A DNA stretch of 64,000 bases from Pyricularia pennisetigena (lineage: Eukaryota > Ascomycota > Sordariomycetes > Magnaporthales > Pyriculariaceae). Shown one piece after another: positions 1-10,904 of the stretch. Under the pieces are notes generated by a model that did no database searches, was not told where the DNA came from, and saw only the letters and a list, made by a program, of their open reading frames with translations. The DNA lies in assembly GCF_004337985.1 (NCBI RefSeq), contig NW_021940918.1:3627285-3691284 (forward strand), read 5' to 3'. The stretch's first letter is position 1, and each line of letters begins with the position of its first letter. A program made the position numbers and the translations under genes.

Positions 1-351
1 AAAAAAAAAAAAAGAAGAAAAATAGTTACAATATCTGCCCCTGACCACCTGTCCATACAAGGCAAGCCAATCAGACTAACATCATTAACCGCTCCCGTAC
101 AACTAGAAGCAACAACAGTCAAGGCCCTGGCGAGGCCATCGTCCATGACGAGCGACAGGGTGCGCATCGTCATCTGCACGGGCGAGCGCATGGAGACCCT
201 GCTCACGACCAGGCTCTACACCGAGCTGGGCTTGCGGACCACCACTTTCGTGCCCGAGCACGCCAACAAGCTCAGCAACGAGTTCTACTGCTATGCAAAC
301 TTTGAGTGCGGGGAGTGGGAGTGGCGAGAGAAGATTGCTCTTGCTGCGTAA
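1..351 (+). CDS. 3' end of an unidentified gene running off the left edge
   Basis: One reading frame is open from the left edge of the window to a TAA at 349-351. The first ATG in it is at 145, but codons upstream of that ATG also read like protein, so this is more likely a C-terminal exon than a complete 68-residue gene. A TAG at 23-25, just after the leading A-run, could be the 3' splice site. Alternatively the A-run itself could encode a Lys/Arg-rich stretch. The product ends in an aromatic, acidic segment (EFYCYANFECGEWEWREK) that I do not recognise. The gene converges on Ubp8, whose stop lies about 850 bases downstream. Coding status is likely; function is unknown. Confidence 0.5.
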   Translation, partial: KKKKRRKIVTISAPDHLSIQGKPIRLTSLTAPVQLEATTVKALARPSSMTSDRVRIVICTGERMETLLTTRLYTELGLRTTTFVPEHANKLSNEFYCYANFECGEWEWREKIALAA

Positions 352-1202
352 TATCTTTGGGGTTTTCTTATTTTTCTTTCTTTTTTTTCTTTTGTTTGGT
401 CATAAAAGGCCCCAAAAGATGGGAGGTGTTGGATTTGGATGGAGTAAGAGAAAAAGGCGTTGGCGTTTATGTTTTCTTCTTTTTCACGTCTTCGAAGTTA
501 ACTTTCAAGCCCGGCGTTCGTTCTTATGTCACAAGTTACTTTAGCTTCATTTACAGTTTCACATGTCCAAGAGTCGGCAGCGCTTGGTTGTGATCCAGAA
601 CATGACTTTGCCGTCGTTACAACTCAAGATCGTCGCAAAGGACATGTAATTGTACACAACTCCTTTCCAGTCCAGCGCCCCTCCAGACTACTCCCGCCCA
701 GATGCAAACCGCCGTCATGTAGTGAACTTTTGTAAGCCCCGTATCGACAGGGGGACACCATTACCAAACCGACAAATGCTGGTCCTCCGTTCCTCCGTCG
801 CCAAGCAGACAGCTGGTAGAGATTTGCCCCCTAATCTAGCGCCCACCGGTATACATGTCGTTCGTTCTGTAGCGGGTCTTGCCGGCTCGCCAAATACCAT
901 CAGGCGACCCTAAAGTCATTTTTTTTTTACCCAAAACAGGTATGAATAGTGAATGCATTGGCATGCGCAAGTCTCGAACCGGTGATGGGCGACCGAGCAC
1001 CCCCCTCCCCAAACTTCAGCAGATGGGGCCATGTAGCCCCCGAGGGTAAGCCCATGTAAGGCTCACCGCAACTCAAGTGAGCCTGACGGCTCAGAAATCT
1101 TAAAAACGCTCTTGTCCCCAGCTGGCGGGTGTCCATTGCTTACTGATAAATCACAGAGGTCAGCAAACTAGCTGCCTCCGCGTCCCTGTTGTGAGTGGCG
1201 AT
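352..1202. other. Intergenic, convergent 3' ends
   Basis: This spacer lies between the left-edge gene and the 3' end of ubp8. It begins with T-rich sequence, as expected of a fungal 3' UTR, and contains only short overlapping open frames without convincing protein character. Confidence 0.5.
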
Positions 1203-3225
1203 TCAGGCAATATACCTGACGATATAGAATAGCAAGTAGGCCTTGGCTGACAGCACCTGGGAAACGGAGGCCATTTCAACCTTGTGGTCGTTGAATGCAA
1301 ACCACTGGCAAGGCAGTAGTGTTAGCCCGCAAATTCCCTACCAAGAATTGCCCAAAGCGACGAGCTTACCTGGTCCTGGACCTTGCAGTAACAGGTGTAG
1401 TGTCCAGTGTCAATCTCTCCTACGTGTTCCACGACACTAAAGAGATCATATTGGCATGTCCTGGCCAGTTCATAGTTTTCCTTGGACTCGGTGCTGGGAC
1501 CCCGGTCTGTATAGGGAAACATGTTGAGCTGCAACGGGAATTTGACGGGCGTATCAACCTTGACCGCCTTGTCATGACGCCCTTGCTTGTACTCAAAACG
1601 CTGCAGGAATGAAAAGAGGAAATGTGAGCAACCAACTCGGGATAAGAGGACATGCAAGGTATTTGATGAGCAATTGACGGGAGGGATATCGAGCATGAAG
1701 ATTTTTACCTTTAATTGTATTGAGAGCACATTCGGTAAGCGCTTCAGACTTGTGTTCCGCCTGGCCTGCTGTGTTGAGTTGCACTTATTGCAGCGGTACT
1801 CACACTTGTCGGATTTGACATACTCTTCCTCCAAGCAGTCTTGCAACGACAACGAAGCACCTTTGCTGCCGCCTTCCGACTTGGTCCCGGCGAGCTTCTT
1901 CTTCTTCTGGGTGGAATCCAGACCAAGACTCAAGTCGAGGAAGGATTGCACTTGGTTTGTGACGCTTCCACAACCTTGGCACGTTGTGTTGCTTTGTAGC
2001 TTGCCGTAGTACGTCTGATGTATAATGCAGTCACACAAGTGCTCGGATCCACTCTCCGGGCGCTTCCCGTCGCCGTTGCGCTCGTGCAATTCTTCGGCCA
2101 GAAGCTGGAAGAACTCGTGTGCGTCTTGCTCCTTTGTCGTGACCAGATTTGCAAAAGCTTTGCGCTCCAACGACCAAAAGCCACAAAGCATGTTGGCTGC
2201 TGTGTAGCCGTTTGTGGTCTCTTGTGAATAGAAATCCTGGAATATGTCGTCCATTGCGCAGCTCATGCAGTACTGAGTTTGGCATTCGCCACTTTGATGG
2301 CCATCGCTGAGGTAGTAGTTGCGAAGAAAGGGATTGTGTAGAAAACTTTGCAGAATGACGTTCTGGTAGCATGTTGCCCCTGCGTTGTAAATTCCGCGAA
2401 GCCCAGTAGCCTTGCACGGCACCTGGTTGGTATTGAGCGCAATATAGCGAGCTTCTTCTTTGGCAGCTTCTGGAGACAGCTCGTCGCGCTTCCTCTTACG
2501 TACTGAAAGATAAAAGGAGGTAATGTTAGCCGGCTATGAACTAACAGTTTACGGGGCCGGCCAACGCCCATTCCTTCGGCGCGGGGCCAAGGTTTGGCGG
2601 CATGAAGATTTGCAGTATCTTACGAGTAAAGGTCCCGGCGCCTATCTTTCTCAATCTAAGCTCTTCAAGTGTTGGGTCCCAGACATAGTCATCACACATT
2701 TGGCAGTACAGCATTCCGTTGCGGGAGTCAACGTCTGCGATTCGGAGTTAGCGACGAGGTAAAAACACGCGGTAAGTAGTTGATAGTGATAGCTTAGGGC
2801 CGCAATACTTACAAAAGCGGTGGGATTTTTTATTGCCATGTTCCAGACGCTCTTCCACGCCGAGGATTTGGGGGCATTGAAGACACAGATAGTTTGATGT
2901 CAAAGACGTAACATTTTGGCCACTTGCGGCAACACTAGTCTCTGGTATGACTGGAGGGTTCTCGAATATGCAGCGCAGGATGGCCTTGTAGTGTGAGATT
3001 GATGTTTGTTGGATGTCCCTGTTTTGGGTCATGAGAAGTTGGACGTGTTCTGCGGCGTATACAGCTTGTCAGTAAAGCTTCATAGCGACTGCCTTGACTC
3101 TCCCAGTTTTGTTTGCGCAGTGATCATAAAGTAGTGTACATACCGCAGCCAAAAACAGGCCGACCAGGCACAGGAGCCTTGATCTGAGTGGCTTTGGAAG
3201 CATCCGCAGTTGGCTTTGCTGACAT
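1203..3225 (-). CDS. ubp8: Ubp8, SAGA-module ubiquitin-specific protease (USP22 orthologue)
   Basis: Removes ubiquitin from histone H2B in the nucleus as the catalytic subunit of the SAGA deubiquitinase module. The gene has six exons: 3225-3144, 3049-2813, 2734-2624, 2502-1709, 1600-1370 and 1304-1203, giving 518 residues. Exons 1-3 build an N-terminal zf-UBP domain: FGCEHVQLL, then YLCLQC, HGNKKSHRFYVD and GMLYCQMCDDYVWD. A basic linker (RKRKRDELSPEA) leads to the USP core, with the Cys box NAGATCYQNV (catalytic Cys about residue 188), paired CxxC zinc ligands, the His box DTGHYTCYC, and in the last exon WFAFNDHKV with the third catalytic residue. The C-terminus LSAKAYLLFYIVR is typical of the family. 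All junctions keep phase, and each intron has GT-AG ends. The start ATG gives a short leader directly before the first zinc ligand. The lactamase gene lies upstream on the other strand. Confidence 0.95.
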
Positions 3226-4392
3226 GATTCAAGTGTGGTTTGCCCAACCAGGGGCAACCGCCGCGTCTTCCGTCAAAGTGGTGGTATTTTCCAGACCTTC
3301 TCAAAAGAACCGTCGAGCCTGGTGATTACCGATACAGAGCAGTGCTACAGACTTGAGTACGGCACTCGATGCAGCGATGCTGCGTACGGTATGTACTTAG
3401 GTATGTAGGTGGGTGAGGTGGCTAGCCGGTAGCTGGATGTTCGCCCACCCGCCTGGCGGATTGGAAAAAAAAAGAGGGCCACGAATTATTGTTTCTGTAA
3501 ACGCAGAGCTAAGCGTTGCAAGGCTGATTGATGCGAATGTGCCGGGGCTTGGACAAATCCTAGATCGGTATCAGGTTATTCAGCGGCTGTTGCCGTTGAT
3601 GAGGCGGCTCCTACGTTGAATTTTGTAAAGGGAAAAAGCAATAATACGTCGGTTGGTGACAGGGAGCAATTGACTGAAGGATCCTCTCTGTTGTTGTAGA
3701 GTTGCTGACAGATAGATAGATCTTGGAACACTCAGCCACCGGTATTCGCTTTTGTAAAATACACACTAAACATCCAAGAGAGGATATCTCTCATACCTGG
3801 TATTTTTTATTTGTGTTGCTCCAAATTTAACCTGATACGGCTCTGCAGTGCAACAATTCGTCGATTTTGATAGAGTAGGATCTTCTCTTTGGGCCTTTTT
3901 CTTGGCCTGGACGCGGTTTGCCAACAGCACGTCACGTCGTTCAACTCAGTGTACTTAGCCTGACATCGGAAATTCCACTTATCGCTCTTATCGTAGCTAA
4001 GTTGCTTATATAATCTCATCTGATGCCCACCTCATGCCCCACGCTCCATGCTGTGTGATTTGACCTCGGCACCCTCCATTGAGTCCCTGGAACCCCCGCA
4101 GCCCCGCCGCGACAAACTTTCCTGGGCCGGCGTATCCATGCAACTTTAATAGCTTGCGTCCATTGCCTGCCACAGAGCCGGCCGAGGCACCCGGTTTGGT
4201 GTAGCCGCCATTTCGACAGCTTGGTGATATTTACTTTGTTCAAAAGATATCAAACATGTGCAACCCTGAAACCTAAGTTCACGAGGTACCTGCTTAAATC
4301 GTCACTAGCCAAACCCTTTCGCAACTGTTCTTGATATACGTATGAAAGTCTGGACTCGGGCTCTGTCACATTTACAACGGTCGCGAACCAAG
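3226..4392. other. Divergent intergenic region, ubp8 / lactamase
   Basis: About 1.2 kb separate the two start codons, so both promoters must lie here. Small open frames occur (for example 3413-3619) but none looks like protein. No specific regulatory site can be assigned by eye. Confidence 0.5.
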
Positions 4393-5271
4393 ATGGCCTT
4401 AGAGCTGCCGCATCTACCCGAGGTCGAGCGGCTGAGCCCGGCTTGCTTCCGGATCCTCGGCGGGAACCCGGGAAAGTTCACGCTGCAGGGCACCAACACC
4501 TACCTGGTCGGAACCGGGCGCGGCCGCATCCTCATCGACACGGGGGAGGGTAGGTTGTCGTGGATCACGGCGCTGACGCGCACGCTGCGGGAGGAGAATG
4601 CCACCGTCACCGACGTGATCCTCACGCACTGGCACCCGGATCACGTGGGTGGTGTGAAGGACGTCCTGGCTCAGGTGAACGCGGATGCCCGGGTCCACAA
4701 GAAGCACCGCCCGTCGCCTGACAATGACCGAGAACTCGATATACAGGACGGGGATGTATTTCGAGCTGACGGCGTGTCTCTGACGGCCGTCTACAGCCCT
4801 GGACACACCACGGATCATATGGCGCTCCTTTTACAAGAGGAAGACGCCATGTTCACGGGAGACAATGTCCTGGGTCACGGGACGTCAGTATATGAGGACC
4901 TCGGGGAATACATTCGAAGCCTTGGCAAGATGCAACGGCTGTTTCGCGGCAGAGCGTACCCAGGACACGGGCCCGTCATCGAGAACGGGCCGGCAAAGAT
5001 CCAAGAATATATTTCTCACCGGCAGCAGCGCGAAGAACAAGTTCTGCAGACCCTTCAGTCCACCACTAAGGATGCGACGGACTCAGGCGCCGAGAGCTCA
5101 AGGGGTTTGACTGCTGGGGAGCTCGTAAAGATTATATATAGTGATGTTCGGGAAGAGTTGCATCCCGCGGCAGAGAAGGGTGTGCGGCAGATTCTCGGCA
5201 AGCTGCAGCAGGAGCAGAAGGTCTTGCCGTATGGTGATAGGTGGTTGGTGCGGGCCAGGTCACCATTGTAG
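4393..5271 (+). CDS. Metallo-beta-lactamase-fold hydrolase (LACTB2-like)
   Basis: A single-exon gene for 292 residues from the ATG at 4393. An in-frame ATG at 4342 would add 17 residues. I prefer the second because MALELPHLPEVERLSP is the usual beginning in fungal relatives. The fold is clear: a GTNTYLVG strand, the metal-binding motif THWHPDHVGG (His79, His81, Asp83, His84 from the chosen start), SPGHTTDHMALLL, FTGDNVLGHG (bridging Asp) and YPGHGP (last His). A C-terminal helical region with SRGLTAGELVKIIYSDV follows, as in LACTB2-type proteins. Substrate cannot be told from sequence. LACTB2 relatives are endoribonucleases, while related fungal proteins act as thioesterases for polyketide synthases. 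No polyketide synthase is nearby, which favours a housekeeping role. Confidence 0.9.
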   Translation: MALELPHLPEVERLSPACFRILGGNPGKFTLQGTNTYLVGTGRGRILIDTGEGRLSWITALTRTLREENATVTDVILTHWHPDHVGGVKDVLAQVNADARVHKKHRPSPDNDRELDIQDGDVFRADGVSLTAVYSPGHTTDHMALLLQEEDAMFTGDNVLGHGTSVYEDLGEYIRSLGKMQRLFRGRAYPGHGPVIENGPAKIQEYISHRQQREEQVLQTLQSTTKDATDSGAESSRGLTAGELVKIIYSDVREELHPAAEKGVRQILGKLQQEQKVLPYGDRWLVRARSPL

Positions 5272-8053
5272 GACAGGCAGGCGCACGTGCTGTCGCGAAC
5301 CGCATAAATGGGTTTTGGTGGGGCGAATATCTGGAGCTAATCTATTAGACGGAAATTCATCTCAAAATGCACATCAGATCAACTAGTATGCTCTTTGATA
5401 TATTCAAGCTAGGCTTGCTAGGTTCTCAATTTGGCGGGATGACGAAGTGAAGTGGGCGGCTGCTAAGGCTGACGTGACAGGCCTTGACTCGATAACAGTC
5501 TGCCCGGTGGATGTGTGTAAAGTGAGTCAATGCCTGGAATGACGTCAGCGGGTCCGCGGACTTTGGCTCGATATGAGCTATCTTTCCTTCTCGCAACCAT
5601 AGCAGGTACCTAAGGTTAGTATGAAAGGCATCAAGCACGCAAGACAGCAGTCTAGCAATACTTCGGAAGGCTCGGGGTGTTGATGCAGCCACCTAGGCCA
5701 GATTTGAGAGCTATGGATGGTCACCGCTACTTCCAGTATGGCGCAATGAAATGAGTCCATGAAAAAGCAACCGCTCGATAGTTTGTTCAGCTCACGTTGT
5801 ATTGAAATATTTTATTAATTACTACCTCGCAGCATACAGTGCGAGTAGAATACACGTCCGACATGAGTTAGTTTGTGAGCTTGTGTGCTTGTTAGCTTGT
5901 GGAACCCCAACACTTTGGGTACGGTTGCGCTTGTTGTTTGTTTCCACTTGGGGTTGACGAGTAATTAATATCACCGCCCGGCGCGCCGGTGTAAAGATCC
6001 TTGCTAGGCTGAGGCTCGATCTGGTCTGAAGCTAATGCTAGGAGGACGTGTGAACTTCCAAACTTGAATCAATAGGTTATACATTTCTCGCGTCATGTTG
6101 GACGGATGATTTGGTTAAATGTAGATAGTAAGGAAGAATACATGACCACTGGATTCTCCATCCATATTGTACATCACGGATGCGACACTTGAATGCCAAA
6201 TCTTACGGGCGGGGTTACTTATTTGTTTTTTGCGGTCGCCAATATATGCCACGTCTTGAATGTTCTCGGCATCAAGCTCAACCAGACCACACGCAGGTGT
6301 CGTTGTCTTCCATTTGGATGATTTAGTGCCGAATGAATAAACTCGCGTTAATTGGCGTCTTGGTTCATCCTACTTTTGAAAAGTCACCCCTTGTATGTGT
6401 GTTACTCGCGCGGTCAAAGAAACACAAGAATGGTCGAAATTTACTAGACTGGGACTAGACTGGATCTAGCACTTATACACGAGGACCCCAGTCCCGGATG
6501 TTCCGCCGCAGATGCGCAAGATAGAGTCACGTATGCTTGTGTATGATCGTATCGTTTTTTTCCACCCTCTCCTTGCCAACAATGGCCCGATCCGTCACCA
6601 GCATGCCCGAGACTTCCGCCTCGCATCCACTCCGAATCTGCGGTTGCCTTTCTAGTAGGGCGGAATTGGCATCTGCCGGCTGGCCCCACACAGTCATGAT
6701 TACAGTGCTCCTTGGCTACTTGGCTACTTGGGTTGGAGTAGGTCCAGCTGATTTTTTTTTTCTTCTTTTCAGTTCTATCGATGAGTTATCCTGGCGAGCC
6801 AGGGTCCCCAACCAGCCACCTTGACGTTGGGCTTTTGCTTGCTCTGTTATCTCGTCCCACCAACAAAGAAACACAGAGACTGCCAGCCAGCACACTGCCT
6901 GATGCTTACTTACAGTTCCCCAGGTACCTACATTAAAGATAAAACAACCAGTCACAGTCAATTGTGGCCCTCCGAGGTCAGAACTATGTACGCAGTAGCT
7001 CTGACTCCTATCGCGTCAGGTTGTGATTCAACCAATGAGATGCGAGTTTCTTTATGATTCCGTCCCCTCCAACACGCCAACCCAACGTCGTTTTTTTTTA
7101 ATGGTCCGTACTCGCTTCGGCAGTCTCGGGCTTCAAGTGAAGCCGTTGATTTCTTTTAGCAGCAGTATTACCAATCAGTCCTAGACTCCTAGACCACCCC
7201 CAGTCAAAGGGTCGATTCCGAGGCACGGAGTAAGATGTGTCGAGTCCACATTAATATTATGCACAGTAAGACTTCTGAGCTACTACAAGCAACCTTGTCG
7301 CCCTGACAGCACGCAACAACCGGCATAAGCGATCATGTGGCTTGCGGTGATTGCATACTCCGAAGAGTCCGCTTTTTTTTTTTTTTTTTTTTTTTTCTCT
7401 CTCTCCCGGGGATACCATTATAGACGACTGCATTTTGGCGGACGGCAGCTCTCTGTTATCATAAGTTCTAGTACCTCTAGTGCGTGCAACTCTGGGCTCG
7501 GATATAGCGGACTTTCTACTTCCCTTTTGCATCCAAGGTAGAATGTCATCTGTTCCTGTATAAAGCTTGTATTCGGGGCCCACACTCCTTCCGTGCCCCG
7601 AGTTACCCTCTTTTTTTTTTTTCTTTGATCTCTTTGACTCTCCTTGTTGCTATGATATAATAGAAGCGAACCCTTCGATTTTTGAAAATTCGCATAAATC
7701 CGGCTCCTGCAGACAAGTAAGATTCCAACATCTTCAGAGCCAGTGAGCCCATTTCTTTAGACTGCCTTCCTTCCCCCTCACTCTTGTCGCAGCTCGGCGT
7801 CAGGCGCACGTATCCTTTTCATCCTTGATACCCCTTTGTTGCTCTCATACCCGAATCACAAAGATACTGACATAGGTATATTGGGCGTCTGTTATCAGCA
7901 AAAGTAGTTGAGCCGCACCGTCCGCATCTTCAGTGTTTGAGTTTTTCTTTATATTTCTATTTGTTTGGATTAGCATTGCAAGACTATTGCATATACGGCC
8001 TTCTTTATTTTCTTCTTATTTTCTTTAAATCATACATACTGCGCGCAGTTACA
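5272..8053. other. Long intergenic region upstream of the Ytp1-like gene
   Basis: About 2.8 kb without a supportable gene. Short open frames occur on both strands but lack protein character and shared splice structure. The region holds a 24-base T run (7373-7396) followed by a CT repeat, a second pyrimidine tract near 7611-7624, and a T/C-rich leader just before the Ytp1-like start codon. It probably contains the lactamase 3' UTR and the Ytp1-like promoter and 5' UTR. Confidence 0.5.
7373..7396. repeat. Poly(T) run, 24 bases
   Basis: Twenty-four consecutive T followed directly by CTCTCTCTCCC. It lies about 0.66 kb upstream of the Ytp1-like start codon. Confidence 0.9.
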
Positions 8054-10165
8054 ATGAGGCGCAGGTTACAGGCTGCTCTGGTCGGTGCAGTGGTTTTGGG
8101 AAGCTTACCGACCGCGATTCTCGCACATGGCGGCGAGTCCATGAATATGAACCAGGGCCAAGCTATGCCCAAACCGGCTGAAGATTCGGGCTTGGAGACG
8201 TACTTCTCATATCCTGAATACCAAGGCGCATTATACGCCCACATATCCTTAATGATAGTGAGCTGGGTATTCATGCTGCCAGTTGGTAAGAGTTTTAACA
8301 CCACATCCCAGGAATACACCAGAAAAATCAACTTGAAAAAATGGAGGTCTTGAGCTGACATTGGAGAAAAGCTGTCATGTTCTCGCTCGCTCGCTCAAGG
8401 TATACATTCCCGGCGCAGGTTATTTTTGTCGTTACCAACTTGACCGGCTTGATCTTGGGCATGATTTTCAACGAGAACACCCCGGATCTGTACCCAAACA
8501 ACGCCCACCACAAGCTAGGCTGGGCTATCACGGCGCTGTCATGCGCTCAGGTTGCCCTCAGCGTGCTCGTCCGCCGCCCCGAGATCTTTGGTTCGTCGCT
8601 CAGGCCCAGATCCGCCCGGTACACCCCCGTATCGACTGCAGCCATGGCCGAGCACCAGCGGGCCAGCGCAGCTCCCGGGTCTCCTCCGGCGCACCGCTTC
8701 TCGTTCGACAGCGGCCAGGGGACAGAGCCCAACACGGCATCGCTGTGCAGCAGGCCGAGGTACTCCAGTTCCAGCTCGCAGCACGACGAGGAGGCTGCTC
8801 GCAAGGAGGAGGCCATGCTGCTTGGCGACACCGACTTTTATGCGCATGACCAGGACAGCGATCGGGATTTTGCGGCCGCCCGGAGACCATCGACACGCAG
8901 CAGTGCTGCTGATAGTGTGCTGGCTCTAGCCGGGAAGGCTGCGGGCGTCTTTTCTGCCCAGGTTTTGAGTATTTTTGCACTAGGGTACAATATCGTCGAT
9001 CGAGTCATCCTTATCCTGGGCTTTGTTGCCATCTGCACGGGTATTATCGCCCAAGGGAGATTTTTTGTAAGTAGCCCCTTTTCCCCATGATGCAACTCAT
9101 CCTTTGCCCGAGAGATATTGCGGCCGGGCTGACCGTTTGCTACAACGTCCCCGACTGCAGGAGGGACAAGAGATCTTTAGCGGTCTGGCACACTGGATCA
9201 AGGGTGGGGTCTTCTTCTGGCTCGGCGTCCTGACTCTGGGCCGCTGGACCGGAGCCTTTGCCGAGATCGGCTGGGCATGGAACCTCCGGCCCCGTCCCTA
9301 CGACCCAGCCGCAGCAGCCGCTCCATGGCGCCCGTCGGCCGAGTTCGTAGAGAGCGCCCTTATCTTCATCTACGGCTCAACCAACATCTTCTTGGAGCAC
9401 CTGGGCGCTGGAGCCGACAGCGCCTGGAGCGCCCAGGACCTGGAGCACGTTGCCATCACGGTCCTCTTCATTGGCGGCGGCCTGTGCGGCATGCTGGTCG
9501 AGTCGGCGACGGTCCGGGAGCTGCTCAACACGGCGGTGGCGGGCCACGAAGACGAGAAGGACCATCACCTGTCTCCAACGCCACCATCAAGGCTCCAGGG
9601 CAGCGTCTCGCTCAACCCGATCCCCGCGCTCGTGATCCTCCTCCTCGGCATCATGATGAGCTCCCACACCCAGGCCGACATGGTCTCAGGCATGGTGCAC
9701 AAGCAGTGGGGCGACCTGCTCAAGGGCGCCGCCGTCGCCAGGGGCTTCTCGTACATCCTCATGTACCTCAGGCCGCCGCGCTCCGTGCTGCCCTCGCGGC
9801 CGCCGACGGAGCTGCTTGCTGCGTTTGGTCTGATGGCGGGCGGTGTGATTTTCATGGCAAGCGTGAGTCTCTTGTTTTCTTGCTGCGCAAATTGAAGCAC
9901 ATGAAACGATTTTTTTGCTTTGCTTTTTTGGAAAAAAAAAAGGACCTTGAGCTGACACGTACACATTTTTTTTCACAATAAACAGAGTCACGATACCGTT
10001 CAGGGCATGATCAACCAGGGACTCGACGCCATGTTCATTTACACCGTCGCCATGGGCCTGGTGGCGTTCCTGATGGCCTGGATCGTCATCGTCATGGCCC
10101 TCAAAGGCTGGGCTATCCGCAAGGAGGCACAGTGGCAGATGGTTGACAGAAGCCATATTGCCTGA
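8054..10165 (+). CDS. ytp1: Ytp1-like multi-pass integral membrane protein
   Basis: Four exons (8054-8285, 8372-9066, 9161-9862, 9986-10165) encode 602 residues. An upstream in-frame start at 7937 was rejected because the ATG at 8054 opens directly onto a signal peptide (basic MRRR, a hydrophobic stretch, then SLPTAILAHGG). Then come repeated membrane segments: HISLMIVSWVFMLPVAVM, FPAQVIFVVTNLTGLILG, LGWAITALSCAQVALSVLV, ILILGFVAICTGIIAQG, GGVFFWLGVLTLGRWTGAF and others. A long soluble Ser-rich loop (about residues 145-245) interrupts them, followed by a Glu/His-bearing block (FIYGSTNIFLEHLG) and a final helix pair. This matches the fungal Ytp1-like family (DUF2427 plus Ytp1 domain), whose biochemical role is unknown. 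His, Met and Cys in and near the membrane segments would suit metal or heme chemistry, but that is inference. It converges on the chitin synthase regulator. Confidence 0.88.
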
Positions 10166-10904
10166 TGGAGGCCATGTCGTCTTGGAAGAAAGCTCTCAAA
10201 ATAGTCGTTTCTTTTTCTTTTTTTTTTTTTTTTTTTTTTACATCCTAGCTGGTCACTCACATCCTCCGCTCCCTCGTTTTCGTTCAGGGGGTTCTTTGAT
10301 GGTTTGTTACTTTACGATACCCTTACTGCATTTCATGTTTACTTCCTCCTCTCTTCTCTTAACTATTTTTTTTTTTTTTTTCATTTTTTTTTCTTCACTA
10401 ATTGCATAGTTGCGAAGAGCAGGCTTTAAAAGGCAGCCTTACCTATTATCACCAAACTTCAACCCTACGCATACATTGCACTACATAGGTGACATCTTGC
10501 CCAAACTGGCACAGCATTTAGAGAGAACGTGCGGAAGAATATTATGAAATTGAGACAGGTCGCCTATCAATGAATTCGGCTAAAAAAAAACGATGATCCA
10601 TTGACGCGATTACGCTTCAAAATGGTGGTATCGACAAGGGAAGTAGGGATGTGAAACAAAAGGAACCAAATATCTAAGGAAAACCAGAACTGCATGCTTT
10701 TTTTAAACCGCCCTCGGCCTTGCCATGCAAAATGTGCCACGCAATATTCTGGGTGGGAAGCCAACCCGTTTTCCAAATGCCCGCAATGTTGAATTCAAAT
10801 GCCAAAATAAAGAAAACCCTGTTGTTCATTGGCTCCTGCCAGTCATCTATATGCACAAAGTGTTTCTTCCCAGATGATTATTGCGCCTTGATACACATCA
10901 AATT
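10166..10904. other. Convergent intergenic region with T-rich 3' UTR
   Basis: This stretch lies between the stops of the Ytp1-like gene and the chitin synthase regulator. It contains a 22-base T run (10218-10239), further T blocks near 10366-10390, and no credible coding sequence. Confidence 0.6.
10218..10239. repeat. Poly(T) run, 22 bases
   Basis: Twenty-two T about 50 bases after the Ytp1-like stop codon, probably in its 3' UTR. Confidence 0.9.

Noticed and set aside
940..1000. tRNA-like B-box (GGTTCGAGAC on the minus strand)
   Set aside because: The flanking bases do not form a T-arm or acceptor stem, and no A-box or anticodon arm fits upstream.
7937..8053. In-frame N-terminal extension of the Ytp1-like protein
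   Set aside because: The ATG at 8054 is followed at once by a standard signal peptide; the extension is pyrimidine-rich leader.
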